Source: Cordia subcordata
Lineage: Eukaryota; Streptophyta; Magnoliopsida; Boraginales; Cordiaceae
Assembly (NCBI GenBank): GCA_028554755.1
Contig: JAPTOF010000001.1
Span: 6,802,501 to 6,866,500 of the forward strand
DNA: 64,000 bases
Direction of reading: 5' to 3'
Shown: positions 24,465-34,892 of the stretch, piece after piece
Position numbering within the stretch: the first letter of the stretch is position 1
Layout of the letters: each line of letters begins with the position of its first letter
Notes under the pieces: generated by a model
The model's input: the letters and a program-made list of their open reading frames with translations, nothing else
Told to the model about the DNA's origin: nothing
Database searches by the model: none
Made by a program: the position numbers and the translations under genes

Positions 24465-24910
24465 AAATAATGAACAAATAAGCCCAAAAATTAGCAAAGT
24501 AGCTTGCTACCAAAGAAAATGGTCCAATTTCAAACTTTGCTAGCGTGTTGATGTTGATAGAAATGAGTAAAATATAAAGTTGGCAAATAAAAACCATGAG
24601 AGACCAATTAAAACCATGTTAGCAATTCTTGCAACATTGCCTCAGTCAACATCTAAAAGTATATGTCACTTCAACCAATGTTGAAAATCTTATGTATAGT
24701 TGAAACTTTATGAAAGTTAGTGTCACCTAATGCTTATTTTTAAGAACAACTACTGAATTTGCTTGCGGAAACGTACTCTACCATGAGTTTAACATTTAAG
24801 CCAAAGTGGCTTTTGGCTTTTACTTGTTAATTAGTTTAATGTATTACTCGTTGAAATTTTTCAATGCCTAGCAAAAGGCACTTTGCACCAATTCTTATCT
24901 ACTATATATA

Positions 24911-24930
24911 GAGAGAGAGAGAGAGAGAGA
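24911..24930. repeat. (GA)n microsatellite
   Basis: Ten GA dinucleotides directly after a short TATATA run. Confidence 0.95.
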
Positions 24931-25349
24931 CGGTGGTAGAATCGGAAAAATTTTGGACTGAAATTACTTCTCAAAATTTAAATATTCAGAAAGATTAGTG
25001 GAAATGACAATCCTTAGATTGACTATTAGAGGTGTAACAAGATCACTTCAAGGAAAATAGACATATAGTAGACATATTTTTTCTTAATAAAAAGTTAAAT
25101 GTTGCTATCGATTATATGAATCGCTGGACACAATTTTTTTTTTTTGGGAGAAATTTTTCATAAATACAATAGTCTCTTGAGCAATTTGCATTGTCTCAAT
25201 TTTTTTCCCCCTTCTTTTGGATCTAAAACCCTATTTTCAATCCAATCTCTTGTCTCTCATAAAATTTAAATTTCAATGGTCGTTCTTGATAAAAACAATC
25301 TAAATTATTTAAACTACTCTATAAATTGCAAGTCTCAAGATCTCTTCTT

Positions 25350-25556
25350 AGTGTTCATTTAGATTGGCTTTTCTTAAAAGTATTTTTTTATTAAAACTTT
25401 TAAAAAAGTATTTTTTGAGAAGTTAAAAAAATCTAATTTCTAAAAAAAATGTAGTTGAAGTTTTTTTAGAGTTTTATTTATCTTTTTTAAAATCTAATTC
25501 AAATAATAATTATAAAAAAGTTACTTTATAATGAAAAAAATCAATGGAAACACGCC
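25350..25556. mobile_element. TIR element, GTTTGGATTGG family
   Basis: Termini GTGTTCATTTAGATTGGCTT and, on the reverse complement of the right side, GGGCGTGTTTCCATTGATTT. The core carries inverted AGAAGTTAAAAA and TAATTTCTAAAAA units, shared with the elements at 39075, 45471 and 60683. No clear target duplication. It directly abuts the hAT element at 25565. Confidence 0.45.
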
Positions 25557-26471
25557 CTCAGTGGTAGGGGTGGAAATCGGATCGGATTTTGGGATAATCA
25601 ATTTTTTTGGGTTCGGATTTTTCGGATTTTGGGTGGGAAAAAATACGCGATCGGGTAGTTAAATAGTAACTATCCGGCCGGATATCGAATTTTTTGGATG
25701 CCGGGTTTTTCGGATTCGGATGTCCGGATACCTGACATTTCTATGAAGCTAAAAAATACAAAATTGTTTACTCTATATATATATATATTTTTTTTTTGCG
25801 GTAAGTTAGCAAATATATTCATTGATAGTCAAACTAATTACATCCATGTCCACAAATAGCACGATGCTCAAAACTAAGTATCGGCTCCAATAAAAGAAAA
25901 GAGATTGTTCAAAATGACGATAGACAAATCAACTCTTTTTAAAATATAAAGATATTTCCATCATAACTACAAACCAAACAAAAAGAAAAAATTAATAAAT
26001 ATTAACTATACAAAATATATTTCCACATTTATCTAACTTAAACATAACAAATATTTATGCTAAATTAATGTTACATTTTGTTAATTCTAATTATATTACT
26101 CAATTCAGTTGTCTAATTTATTTACAAATAGATTAATTATGTTATTTAACTTCTCATTACTTTTGTAGAATACTTTTTTTTCTCTTTTTTTAATTGTACA
26201 TTTTAATATTAATGCATTATATAAAATGTGTGTTTATATATGTGTTATATTAGAATATTATGATGAATAATTTACTATAGAATGGTGTGTGTATTTTTTT
26301 TGGGTTTTTCGGATCGGGTTCGAGTAGGAAAAAACTACCCGATCTACTACCCGATATCCGATATTTTTTTGGATATCCGAATCCAAAAATTTTGCATTTT
26401 CCCACCCGATCAGGTTCAAATTCGTATTCGGATTCAGGTACCCGATCCGAATTTCCACCCCTACTCAGTGG
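25557..26471. mobile_element. Non-autonomous hAT-type element, 899 bp, with 8-bp TSD
   Basis: Element 25565-26463, flanked by a perfect 8-bp direct repeat CTCAGTGG (25557-25564 and 26464-26471). It starts TAGGGGTGGAAATCGGATCG and ends with the matching CGATCCGAATTTCCACCCCTA. The inverted repeats extend, imperfectly, for roughly 170 bp and consist of GGATATCCG and CGGATTCGGAT-like blocks (25565-25735 and about 26290-26463). The central 550 bp is AT-rich with no transposase frame. The 8-bp duplication and TAGGGGTG terminus place it in the hAT superfamily; movement would need a transposase from elsewhere. Confidence 0.9.
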
Positions 26472-27609
26472 CTGTAACATGCATGGTTGTCATTTGCAAT
26501 ATAATTTATGTTGTTATTGCTCACATGTCACCATGACCTTAATTTCGATGAGGTTTTGCATCTGTTCATGAGACACAAATCCTCGTTTTGGCCACGTTAT
26601 TATGAATTTAAATCGTCGGACTAAACAAATGCTTTTAGCTGTCATTTGCAGACACGACGTGATGTGGTCATTTGCATTTTCAAGAAACGAGGATACTGAG
26701 ATCACATTATATATTTCACTTCCAATTCTTTACTACTCTACGAGAATTTAATCTTGCCATTACATTGCTAAGTTGATTTAGTATTTGGTGTCTTAATTAA
26801 ACTCCTTAAAATACTATCAAGATTGGTTTGACCCCATGCCACGTTTGGCATCTCTAAATACTTTCTTTTGCAAATCAAGATTAACGTCTCGATTCCTGTG
26901 GACGAAACAAAATACAGAGATGAATCACACGTGAACAAAATCTGAATCTGCAAACTTCAAAATGGTGGCTAATGATTCAAAGACCAATGGTCTTCTTAGA
27001 TTAAAGAAAATTGGATGGTTGTGATTGTATCTTTTTACTCCTCCAAGAAGTATCAGTTTTGGATCTTGTTGTTAACTTTTTGTGACCCTTTTTCTGCTTC
27101 GGAAATTAAAGAATCCAAAAGGAGGGGACAAAAGAGTGATGACGGAACGATGATAAAGGAAACAAGGCAGCTTCTTTTTGGAGTTCATCGTACGGCCAAC
27201 TTAGAATATACCATGGAAATCTATGGTTGAGCAGAGAGACAAGGACGAGAAAGGGGCTCTAGATTAAATCATGAGAATATTCTGATTCAAATTTGATTCT
27301 TATGGAACATTCTCATTGCATGTAATTCTATGGAAAAAATTGCTAGTAAATGAACTATTCGAATATTTTATAATTATAATTGAATTATCAATGTATTGTT
27401 ATTAATTCTTTCCCTCGTAATGTTATATAATTTTATAAGAGCAAATAAATTTGGACACCGAAGATTTAATAGCGACGTATCTAAATTATTTTACCACAAT
27501 TTATATTATTAATTTATTACTATCAATTCTCTATTTTTCTTTTGAATTTAGATAGAGGTCATAATCAATTACTTGACTACCCTGCTAGAGGATGTGGTCC
27601 CCTTTCTAT

Positions 27610-27965
27610 TCATCTCCAAAAGTTCATGCAACTGCTCAAGAGATTTTACTGGTTGTCCAACACTTGATCAGCTTGCATAGACTATCGTTTGCTGCACACA
27701 TGTTGTCTTCTCTATACACATGGGTAGTCATAAATCCTAGCTTGCTATTCAGGGTTCTCTTACAATCTTCTATGATGGTGTTAACAGGCTATAGCTAGCA
27801 CCCAAAGTAAGACCTTTTACCAAATTAACAGTAACTAGGGAATCTGTCATGGCATCCGTCATATGCAATCCCTCCCATACTGTAATGAGTTCTGCTCTAC
27901 TATTAAATTTCTCCATAATGTAGCACGTGTCGTTCAAGTGAAGATTAGAGCTAAAAAATTCAATT
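27610..27965 (-). pseudogene. Decayed LINE RNase H domain, reverse strand
   Basis: On the minus strand one frame reads NSRAELITVWEGLHMTDAMT and then DSLVTVNLVKGLTLG. A second frame continues IIEDCKRTLNSKLGFMTTHV followed by YREDNMCAANDSL. These match the AEL.A..EGL, ES/DSL..VN, IIEDC and YREAN..AD..A blocks of the RNase H domain at the C-terminus of plant LINE proteins. Frameshifts and stops make it non-functional, and part of the ESDS strand seems deleted. No reverse transcriptase remains in view. Confidence 0.6.
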
Positions 27966-28722
27966 ATTAAATTAAGGGTAGCTTGAGTGTCCTCAAGTGT
28001 GAGGTTTTGGATTTAGAACCAGTAGATAACATGGAATTAAGTTGAGTGTGAAGGTCTATTAAAAAAAATAAAAAGTTTTATTATGAATATTTGTCAAAAA
28101 AAAAAAAGCTAAACCAATGAAAATACTGAACTTATCCAATACGTTTGGAATTTGGAGCATGAAAGAAAATTGGTTAAGATATGACATAGTGGGGGAGGCA
28201 TGCCATGCATAATCCCCGCACCCACACCACAAAAGATTAGGACCAACTTGGCCACGTGGTGTCCCTCATTTCACCCTTACCACGATCACTACGCCATTTG
28301 CCATGTGATCTCCATCACTCATTTAATTTTTTTTTTCCTCTTGATTTTCTTCAATATTCGCAGTTGATCATCGTCAATTGTTTTCGTGTTCAAATCCTAA
28401 AACATAAAAGCCAAGTAATTAGCAGTTTAAATTCAATAACATTTTTATATATTCAAAACTCCATTAGTCAATCGTTGAAATTTTATAATTGCACCAGCTG
28501 TCAAAACCTAAGTAATAGCTATTTCATGTTCAACATTTGGAAAAGGACTATGGAGATTTTCTTTTTTGTTCATTTAAATTTTGCAGTAAATGAGAGAGTG
28601 AGCTTTTGATTCCTCCTCCAAAACAGATTTCGTTGTATTATCCAGAAAAAAAAAAAGAAAAATAAATTGGACAATATATCCAGAATCCTGTGAAGCAATT
28701 TGTCCTATTCCACTAACAAAAT

Positions 28723-28724
28723 TA

Positions 28725-28750
<26 letters not shown>
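28723..28750. repeat. (TA)n microsatellite
   Basis: About 14 TA/AT dinucleotides in otherwise AT-rich DNA. Confidence 0.9.
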
Positions 28751-28755
<5 letters not shown>

Positions 28756-29828
28756 TATATCGCTTCATTACCATTTCATTTTTTCCTATATAGCAAAATT
28801 TTTATTGTATATACACGTGATTTCACAGTTCATATATAATTTCTTATTGTATAAAGGAGGAACAAAGGAGAGAAACAAAATATATCTCAAAATCGTAACT
28901 CGAAAAAATATTACATTTTGTGCCAAATCAGCAATCAGTTTTAGAGATCATTTTTTTTTCCCACTCCAATATTTTTCTTTCCATTTTTTTTTTCTGGGAA
29001 AGTGATGACTTAATTTTAATGAAACTTGTAGTGTCAATGTCATCCAATGTGGTGGAAGCCACAAAATCTGGACACCTCAGATAACCTAAATTATTAATGA
29101 TATCAGAGATACAATCAAATCATCTCATTTTATAGCACAACCAGAAACTAAAAATAATATTAATTATAATATTTTTTATTGTTTTTGAGCAAGAGTTGTG
29201 TGTTCATGCTGGAATAATAAAGGAGTTAGTTGTGACAATTTAATTATAAACTATAGCTTTGCTGGGATGCCGATCAAATGTTTTCATGTTCCCTTGATGT
29301 TTGAGAGTGTAAAAAACATATAAGGATCTTGTCCCAGATTGCACTGAGAGACATCTTAGTTTATGAGCACGAAAACCCTTATTTTTAGGTTCATCATTGC
29401 CCAAAAATAATTAAAAATATATATATTCTTATAATATATATAATAACGTTTAAATAAGAATTTAAAAGTTATGAATTATCCATAATATTTTATTTTACCT
29501 CTATTACTAATTTACAGTCGTTAAATCTCGCTCATAAATAACATCATAAAATTCATCATTATACCCGCCAGGAAAACGAAGAAATGTTTGATTTGTGGAC
29601 AATGGCATGTGCTCGTTAATTTTAGTTGTTCCACAACTAGATCAGTAATATCTGTATGTATTTCTATGGTTTTGAGTAGTTATCATCGTAGTTGTGAAAT
29701 CAAGAAAAATAATAGGCTTTTCATACTTCGTGAATTACGTATCTGAGATTTGGATACGACAAATCTCAACATCTATGAATGAAAATTCCACTTCGTAACA
29801 AGAAAACCATTTAAATAATCGCATCATA

Positions 29829-29892
29829 TTATAATAATAATAATAATAATAATGATGATGATGATGATGGTGATGATAATAATAATAATAAT
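29829..29892. repeat. (ATA)n(ATG)n(ATA)n compound microsatellite
   Basis: A trinucleotide array of ATA units, then about six ATG/GTG units, then ATA again. Confidence 0.95.
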
Positions 29893-30060
29893 ATGGGCCA
29901 CAATGAACAATAATAATAAACAAAATTAATTTGAAATTCTTTCTTTTTCCAAATAAGTTGAACAATATTTATTTCCAACTGAGAAAACTGACAAAGTTTC
30001 CTGAAGGTCACTTAAGTCACATGGGGTATCTGCTGCTTGCTCAATATGGTAGCATTTGTA

Positions 30061-30335
30061 CGATATAACAAGTTTTGTTATTTAAGAAATTCTAACATAG
30101 AGAACTAGTGTAAGCGCTCTCTCTCTTTTTTTTTTTTAACATAAAAATATATTAATTAATGAAATTATATCCTTGTGTCTGATTAATACTATATGACAAG
30201 TTTTGATTATTTAAGAAAATATTGATATAGAAAACAAGTGTAATCTCTTCTTTTTTAAGCATAAAATAACATATATTAAAGAAAATATATCGATATATTA
30301 CTCAAGGACATATCTTTTTATCTGATCAATATTGC
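30061..30335. repeat. Diverged tandem duplication, about 128-bp period
   Basis: ATAACAAGTTTTGTTATTTA at 30065 corresponds to ATGACAAGTTTTGATTATTT at 30192. The order of AAGAAA, ATAGAGAACTAGTGTAA or ATAGAAAACAAGTGTAA, CTCTT and ATATATTA...GAAA...ATAT is kept in both copies. Confidence 0.65.
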
Positions 30336-30448
30336 ATGTTAGAAAAGAGCATATATGTCTCTCCTAAACAAAAAAATAAAAAATAAAATACTGATAAGAA
30401 GTTTAGAGGAGTGTTAAGTTATAGGCTAAATCAATTATATTAATCTTA

Positions 30449-30898
30449 GAGAGTGTTTGGACTACCTTATCAAAAAGCTACTTAAAGTATATTTTGCTTT
30501 AAGTGACTTTTTTTTATTGTCAATTTTAAATAATAACGTATTTGATTAAAAGTTGTACTTATAAAAATAAAGTGGGTTGAAAAATAATTTACATGGTTGA
30601 AATAACTATTAAGGACATTAAAATAGAATTTAAAAGATCAGTATAAGATAAAAAAAGTAAATATATTTTAATAATAAAACTAAAAAGATAAGGATAATAT
30701 AGTAAATAATTAGGTTAAACTTACATTTTTTCAAAGTACTTAAAGTTATAAAAAGTAAAAGTTAGGGGTAAAGAGCTTTTTATTTTTTACTTAAAGTCAC
30801 TTAAATTTTTTTATTAAAATAAACACTTTTATTAGTTTAAATTAGATTTTAAGTAAATGTGATTAAAGGAAAAAAAAAAAACCAAACCAAGCACCCTC
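30449..30898. mobile_element. Tourist-like MITE, 450 bp
   Basis: The left TIR is GAGAGTGTTTGGACTACCTT, and the reverse complement of the right end is GAGGGTGCTTGGTTTGGTTT. It is flanked by TTA on both sides (30446-30448 and 30899-30901). The interior has CTTAAAGT/ACTTTAAG units in both orientations and no coding frame. Confidence 0.75.
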
Positions 30899-31741
30899 TT
30901 AATACAGTACTTCCGTGGTGTTAAAACTTGTTTTTACACTTGATTCTTAACGAGTGCTCTGTGCAAGACGCCATGATGCACGCATAAGTGTGTTGTACTA
31001 ATTAATCTTTATTAATAATTAATTAACAGTATATACTTATTACATCAGCTCTTCTTTTTTTTTTTAATTAATTAGTGATTGATTGACTCTAATAATATAT
31101 ATTTTTTTCCTTGTGTAAGGTTCTTGCTTGTTCTGCTGTCAAACATAACTAATGCAAACCCTTTTTTTTAGAAGACAAAAGTCACCTCTTCTTAATTGTG
31201 CCTGCTTCCATGTGATGTCACACATCACTTTTGCTCAATATTTTAATGGCTATCACTAAATAACTTTACTAGGACAAAAGATATGAAAACTTCTTCAATT
31301 GTACAAGGTTTCGAATAATTTTCACTTATCTATTTTGGTCTCACGTATGATAAAATGATCAAAAAATTGTAGAAGAATTAATTTAAACTTTTTCTTATCC
31401 AAAAATCAGAGTACTAGAAAGAAGATTGAGAACAGTTAAATACTAATAATCCAAAACTGTTTAGATTGGGAAAAAAAAACCACAACTACAATAAATTGAC
31501 ATTTTTTTTCTCAATAAAACTAATTGAATTATTTAAATTACAAAAACATAAAATAAAAATTTATTACAGTCGTAGCATCCAGCGGGTGTGAGTTCTTGTT
31601 CATAATTAACACAAAAAAAATAGTATATCTTTACACTTCATAGAAAACTAATATTAGAAATATTATCTGAAAAGTTTCTGCAAATGATTCAAGAATCAAA
31701 ACCCTAAATTTAAAGATAACGCAATATTTAACCACAACAAA

Positions 31742-32040
31742 TTAACTGTTAACACAATAAATTAATAAACTAATATCATCTCTAAAAGCTTAAGCTTTTA
31801 GATGAAGTGTTAATTCTAACATGGTATCAGAGCCTGGAAGTCAAATGGCACAGGTTCGATCCTTACCGCCACTTATTTAACTAAATTGTCTACGTACAAG
31901 CTCTAAACAAATTACGCTGCACGTGAGGGGGCGTATTAACACAATAAATTAATAAATTAATATTAACACAATAAATTAATAAACTAATATACTCTCTAAA
32001 AGTTTAAACTTTTAAATGAGATAGTAATTTTAACATTAAC
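31742..32040 (+). mobile_element. SMART/TRIM-like miniature LTR retrotransposon, 289 bp
   Basis: Element 31747-32035 between perfect 5-bp direct repeats TTAAC (31742-31746 and 32036-32040). The 5' LTR is 31747-31821 (75 bp, starts TGTTAACACAATAAATTAAT, ends TTCTAACA). The primer-binding site TGGTATCAGAGCC (31822-31834), perfectly complementary to the 3' end of initiator tRNA-Met, follows with no gap. After about 90 bp without any coding frame comes a purine run GTGAGGGGG (31923-31931), a candidate polypurine tract. The 3' LTR is 31961-32035 (75 bp); a 27-bp partial duplication of its start lies directly before it (31934-31960). Both LTRs contain a palindromic CTAAAAG...CTTTTA core. There are no gag or pol sequences, so mobility depends on proteins from elsewhere. 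The architecture matches the smallest known plant LTR elements. Confidence 0.85.
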
Positions 32041-32351
32041 CTCACTCACCCCCTTATCTTATCTTTGTAGAAAAGTCTCCATTTAATTTCTTTTTTTTTT
32101 TTTTGGGTCAACTTTCTTGTCATGGTCAATATCTCTAGAATTTAGAAGAGTAAAAAGTTGAAGCCACACAATTCAATGGAGAAGGATACTTTTGCTTCTT
32201 AAAAGTTGAAACGCTAGCCAATAGAAGTCCTTGAGGAGTTAATATACCGTGGGGGAGGGGTTGTATCTCCTTAAAACCACCGGTTGCTGTTGTGAATGGT
32301 TGGACTCTTTTGAAAGTGTTCTCGTCGCATTGCCCCCACCACCCCATTTAC

Positions 32352-32482
32352 ACGATGTTTGATTTTGTTTATTTGGGACTTATAAATATTTAAATAATAA
32401 AAAATATATGAATAGGTATTTTTTTAGGTCTTTATAAGCACTTAAAATAAGCAAAATTTATCACCAACTTGTTTGTTAGTCT
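32352..32482. mobile_element. Degenerate Tourist-like MITE relic
   Basis: TGTTTGATTTTGTTTATTTG with following CTTATAAATATTTAAATAAT resembles, over its length, the intact 130-bp element at 23917. The ends are eroded and no target duplication is visible. Confidence 0.35.
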
Positions 32483-33645
32483 TTTTTCTTTTTCGAAAAA
32501 GGGCGAAACTATTTTCATTCAAACTAATTTAGTGGTTAACATTCTTCTATGATCTTTTCTTAAAACTTGTCAAAATTTATTTGAAGGGTCTATTAATGAT
32601 GATACCCAATCAGGGACTGGAGTCCGAAATTAGCAAAGCAGTCAGCACAATCATTTCTCTTTTTTTTTCACCTTGTATTTTCGGATTTTAGATCTCATAT
32701 CAATTTGTTTCTCAGGACGAAAAAGCTTTAAATAAAATAAAATTTTAGCAATTCATACACATATAACATCATCTTCATTTCTTTCAAAATACCTTTTTTT
32801 TTGAGTTTTAAATTTGATAATTGAATAAATCTTTGCTTGAATTTTAAATTTTATAAAAGAATAAGATGATAGATGAAGGACCTAATTCCAATCTCTTCCA
32901 ATTCCCCAATGCCCATCTAACTGCTCAGCAACAATTTGCACTATGGCAAAACCAAACACAGATGTATGTACATTCACTAAACCACACACAAAAAAATTAA
33001 TAATATTCTATTTTATGCACGCTCAAATAAACAATAGAAAATATGTATAATTTAATTATCAAGTTCATTATTAATATGTAAAGTTTGATTAGGGATCTAA
33101 AAGGCACGTTGTACCACGACGATTGCTCCAAGTGTCCCACAAACCAAGACACCAGATCCGAATATTTCCCGTTTTAGTGTAACTTTGAATTTCTTTTAGA
33201 AAGATCAACTTTTATTTGAACTATCAGTTTAAAAATCTATTATTTTTTCAGAATAATTGGATCGATAACAGGGTCAAAAGGATCAAAAGCTGCTAAACTA
33301 TATGCAATATAATCACTTGCACATTTTCTTTTTGGAATGAAAATAGGGACTTGCTCACTTAGTAAGAAAAACAATTAAGTAAAGCATTGTTAGAATTAAC
33401 TCTATATTTTAAATCGTATAATTTAGTGTTGTACTTAATTAATACACACTTTATACTATTAACTGGCAAATAATATTTATAATTAAAAAAGTATAACTTC
33501 AAATTTGAGATTATTACCCGACTATTCCATCTAATAATAATATATGATAATGAAATTATGCTAGACCAATAATAAAGACTTGATCTTTTTAAGTTAACTT
33601 TTGGATGCTTAATTTAGATTTAGTTTGATGGTATGCATGATAGGG

Positions 33646-33946
33646 GAAGCTCTTCCATCTATTTGGACTAACATCAGTCCATAAAAAAAATTTATAAGTT
33701 TGAAACAAAAGTTTGTAGGATTTTTTAAGAAAAATTGTAACATTAGTCCATAAAAAAAATTATAAGTGTAAGACAAAAATTCGTAAGTCCATAAAAGAGT
33801 TTATAAGTCTAAAACAAAATTTGTAAGGTTATAAATTTTTTTAAATAGGTTACAAATTTTTATTATAGTGTTATAAATTTTTATTCTAAATTACAAATTT
33901 TGTTCATAGAATGATGTTAGTCATATGGACGCAAGTGTAATCCGCA
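33646..33946. mobile_element. MITE, copy B of the Mutator-like family
   Basis: The left end is GGGGAAGCTCTTCCATCTAT then GGACTAACATCAGTCC. The reverse complement of the right end is GGATTACACTTGCGTCCATA then TGACTAACATCATTC. The interior consists of repeated TTATAAGT and AAACAAAA units. It shares termini with copy C at 42768, which has a 9-bp duplication; here I find none. Confidence 0.6.
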
Positions 33947-33975
33947 ACCGTAAGCATTACGCTCGAGTCAAACAA

Positions 33976-34055
33976 GGCACCCCCCACCCCAACACCAACA
34001 CCAACACCTCTCTCTCGCTCCACCACACCCCCACGTCCCAGGCCCCCCCCCCCCC
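33976..34055. repeat. C-rich low-complexity tract upstream of SD2-5
   Basis: CACCCCCCACCCC, then (CAACAC)n-like, then CTCTCTCGCTCCACC and a run of 13 C (34043-34055). The minus strand could form a G-quadruplex. It lies about 840 bases before the SD2-5 start. Confidence 0.8.
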
Positions 34056-34892
34056 TTCTCTCTCCATTTATGTAATATTTGTATATTATCTGCTAGCAAC
34101 CTTAATAAATGACCTGTGTTTTGACTGTAGGTAGCCATGTAAGTTAGCTTAACAAAGTTAATACTCATCACCCATCTCAGATATTTCCAAAATTCTTTTG
34201 ACATAAGCAGAAACAGATTCACTGTCAAATTCTCATTTGGTTCTTTTCCTTCTCTCAATTTTCAGCTTGTGTCCAAAAGCCATTGCCTCATTTGATCATT
34301 TTTCTCTGTCCTCCTTTTTCTTTTCTTCTTTTCTTTCCTCCAAACTTGTCCTTTCCCCCCCAAAACAACCACAAATCCTTAATCAAAAATCTTGAATTCG
34401 TTCTCTTTTGTTTTCCCTTGTGTGTGAAGCTCTTGTCTTTATGGCCAACTGGGGTGTGTGTTAATGGCTATAAACGAGCAGTTTCCCGTTACTTATTTAC
34501 TTTCATTTCATGGTCTTGCCTCTAGTGGGTCATGTTCATTCAACTCATTTGACTGATCATTTTCACGGCTATGTGAGAAGTATCCGAACGTTGTCATTCA
34601 CCAGTTTCTTTTTTCCTCTTCCTTTTCTATGTCCCAATTCAGCACCAAAGATTTGATCTTTTTGATACCATATAACCAGGTACTATTGTTTCTTTTAAAC
34701 TTTTGTTGCTCTTTAGTTTGTTTTTATCTGCTTCACATGTAAATAGTGGTGCATAGCCAAAATAATAAAAAAAAAAAAAGTTGATCTTTTGTGTTGCATA
34801 CATCTTCTTGGTCATTTTGTTCTCAAATTTGCCATATTGTCATTCGTGAGATAGAAGCTGAATCTTTATTTTGGGCTTCTTGGTGGGGCGTT

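Larger units (their letters stand above)
20011..34892. other. 14.9-kb gene-free, repeat-rich region
   Basis: No intact gene seen on either strand. It contains the promoter of the minus-strand calmodulin-binding gene at its left end, several TIR elements (about 23365-23690, 23917-24046, 25350-25556, 25565-26463, 30449-30898, 33646-33946), a LINE RNase H fossil (about 27610-27965, minus), a miniature LTR element (31747-32035), microsatellites, and at its right end the SD2-5 promoter and leader. The stretch 20100-23300 shows only AT-rich unique-looking DNA. Confidence 0.55.

Noticed and set aside
28256..28609. 117-residue plus-strand frame
   Set aside because: Phe/Ser/Leu-rich product of T/C-rich DNA with no motif; no ATG at its stated start.
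29829..29892. Regular repeats that might look like a CRISPR-type array
   Set aside because: It is a plain trinucleotide microsatellite; CRISPR arrays are not expected in a plant nuclear genome and there are no spacers.
31850..31863. B-box-like AGGTTCGATCC suggesting a tRNA or SINE
   Set aside because: It lies inside the miniature LTR element, right after the primer-binding site, and no cloverleaf or A box can be built around it.
32135..32347. 70-residue minus-strand frame starting MGWWGQCDENTF
   Set aside because: Lies just beyond the miniature LTR element and shows no recognised motif; I could not support it as a gene or as part of the element.
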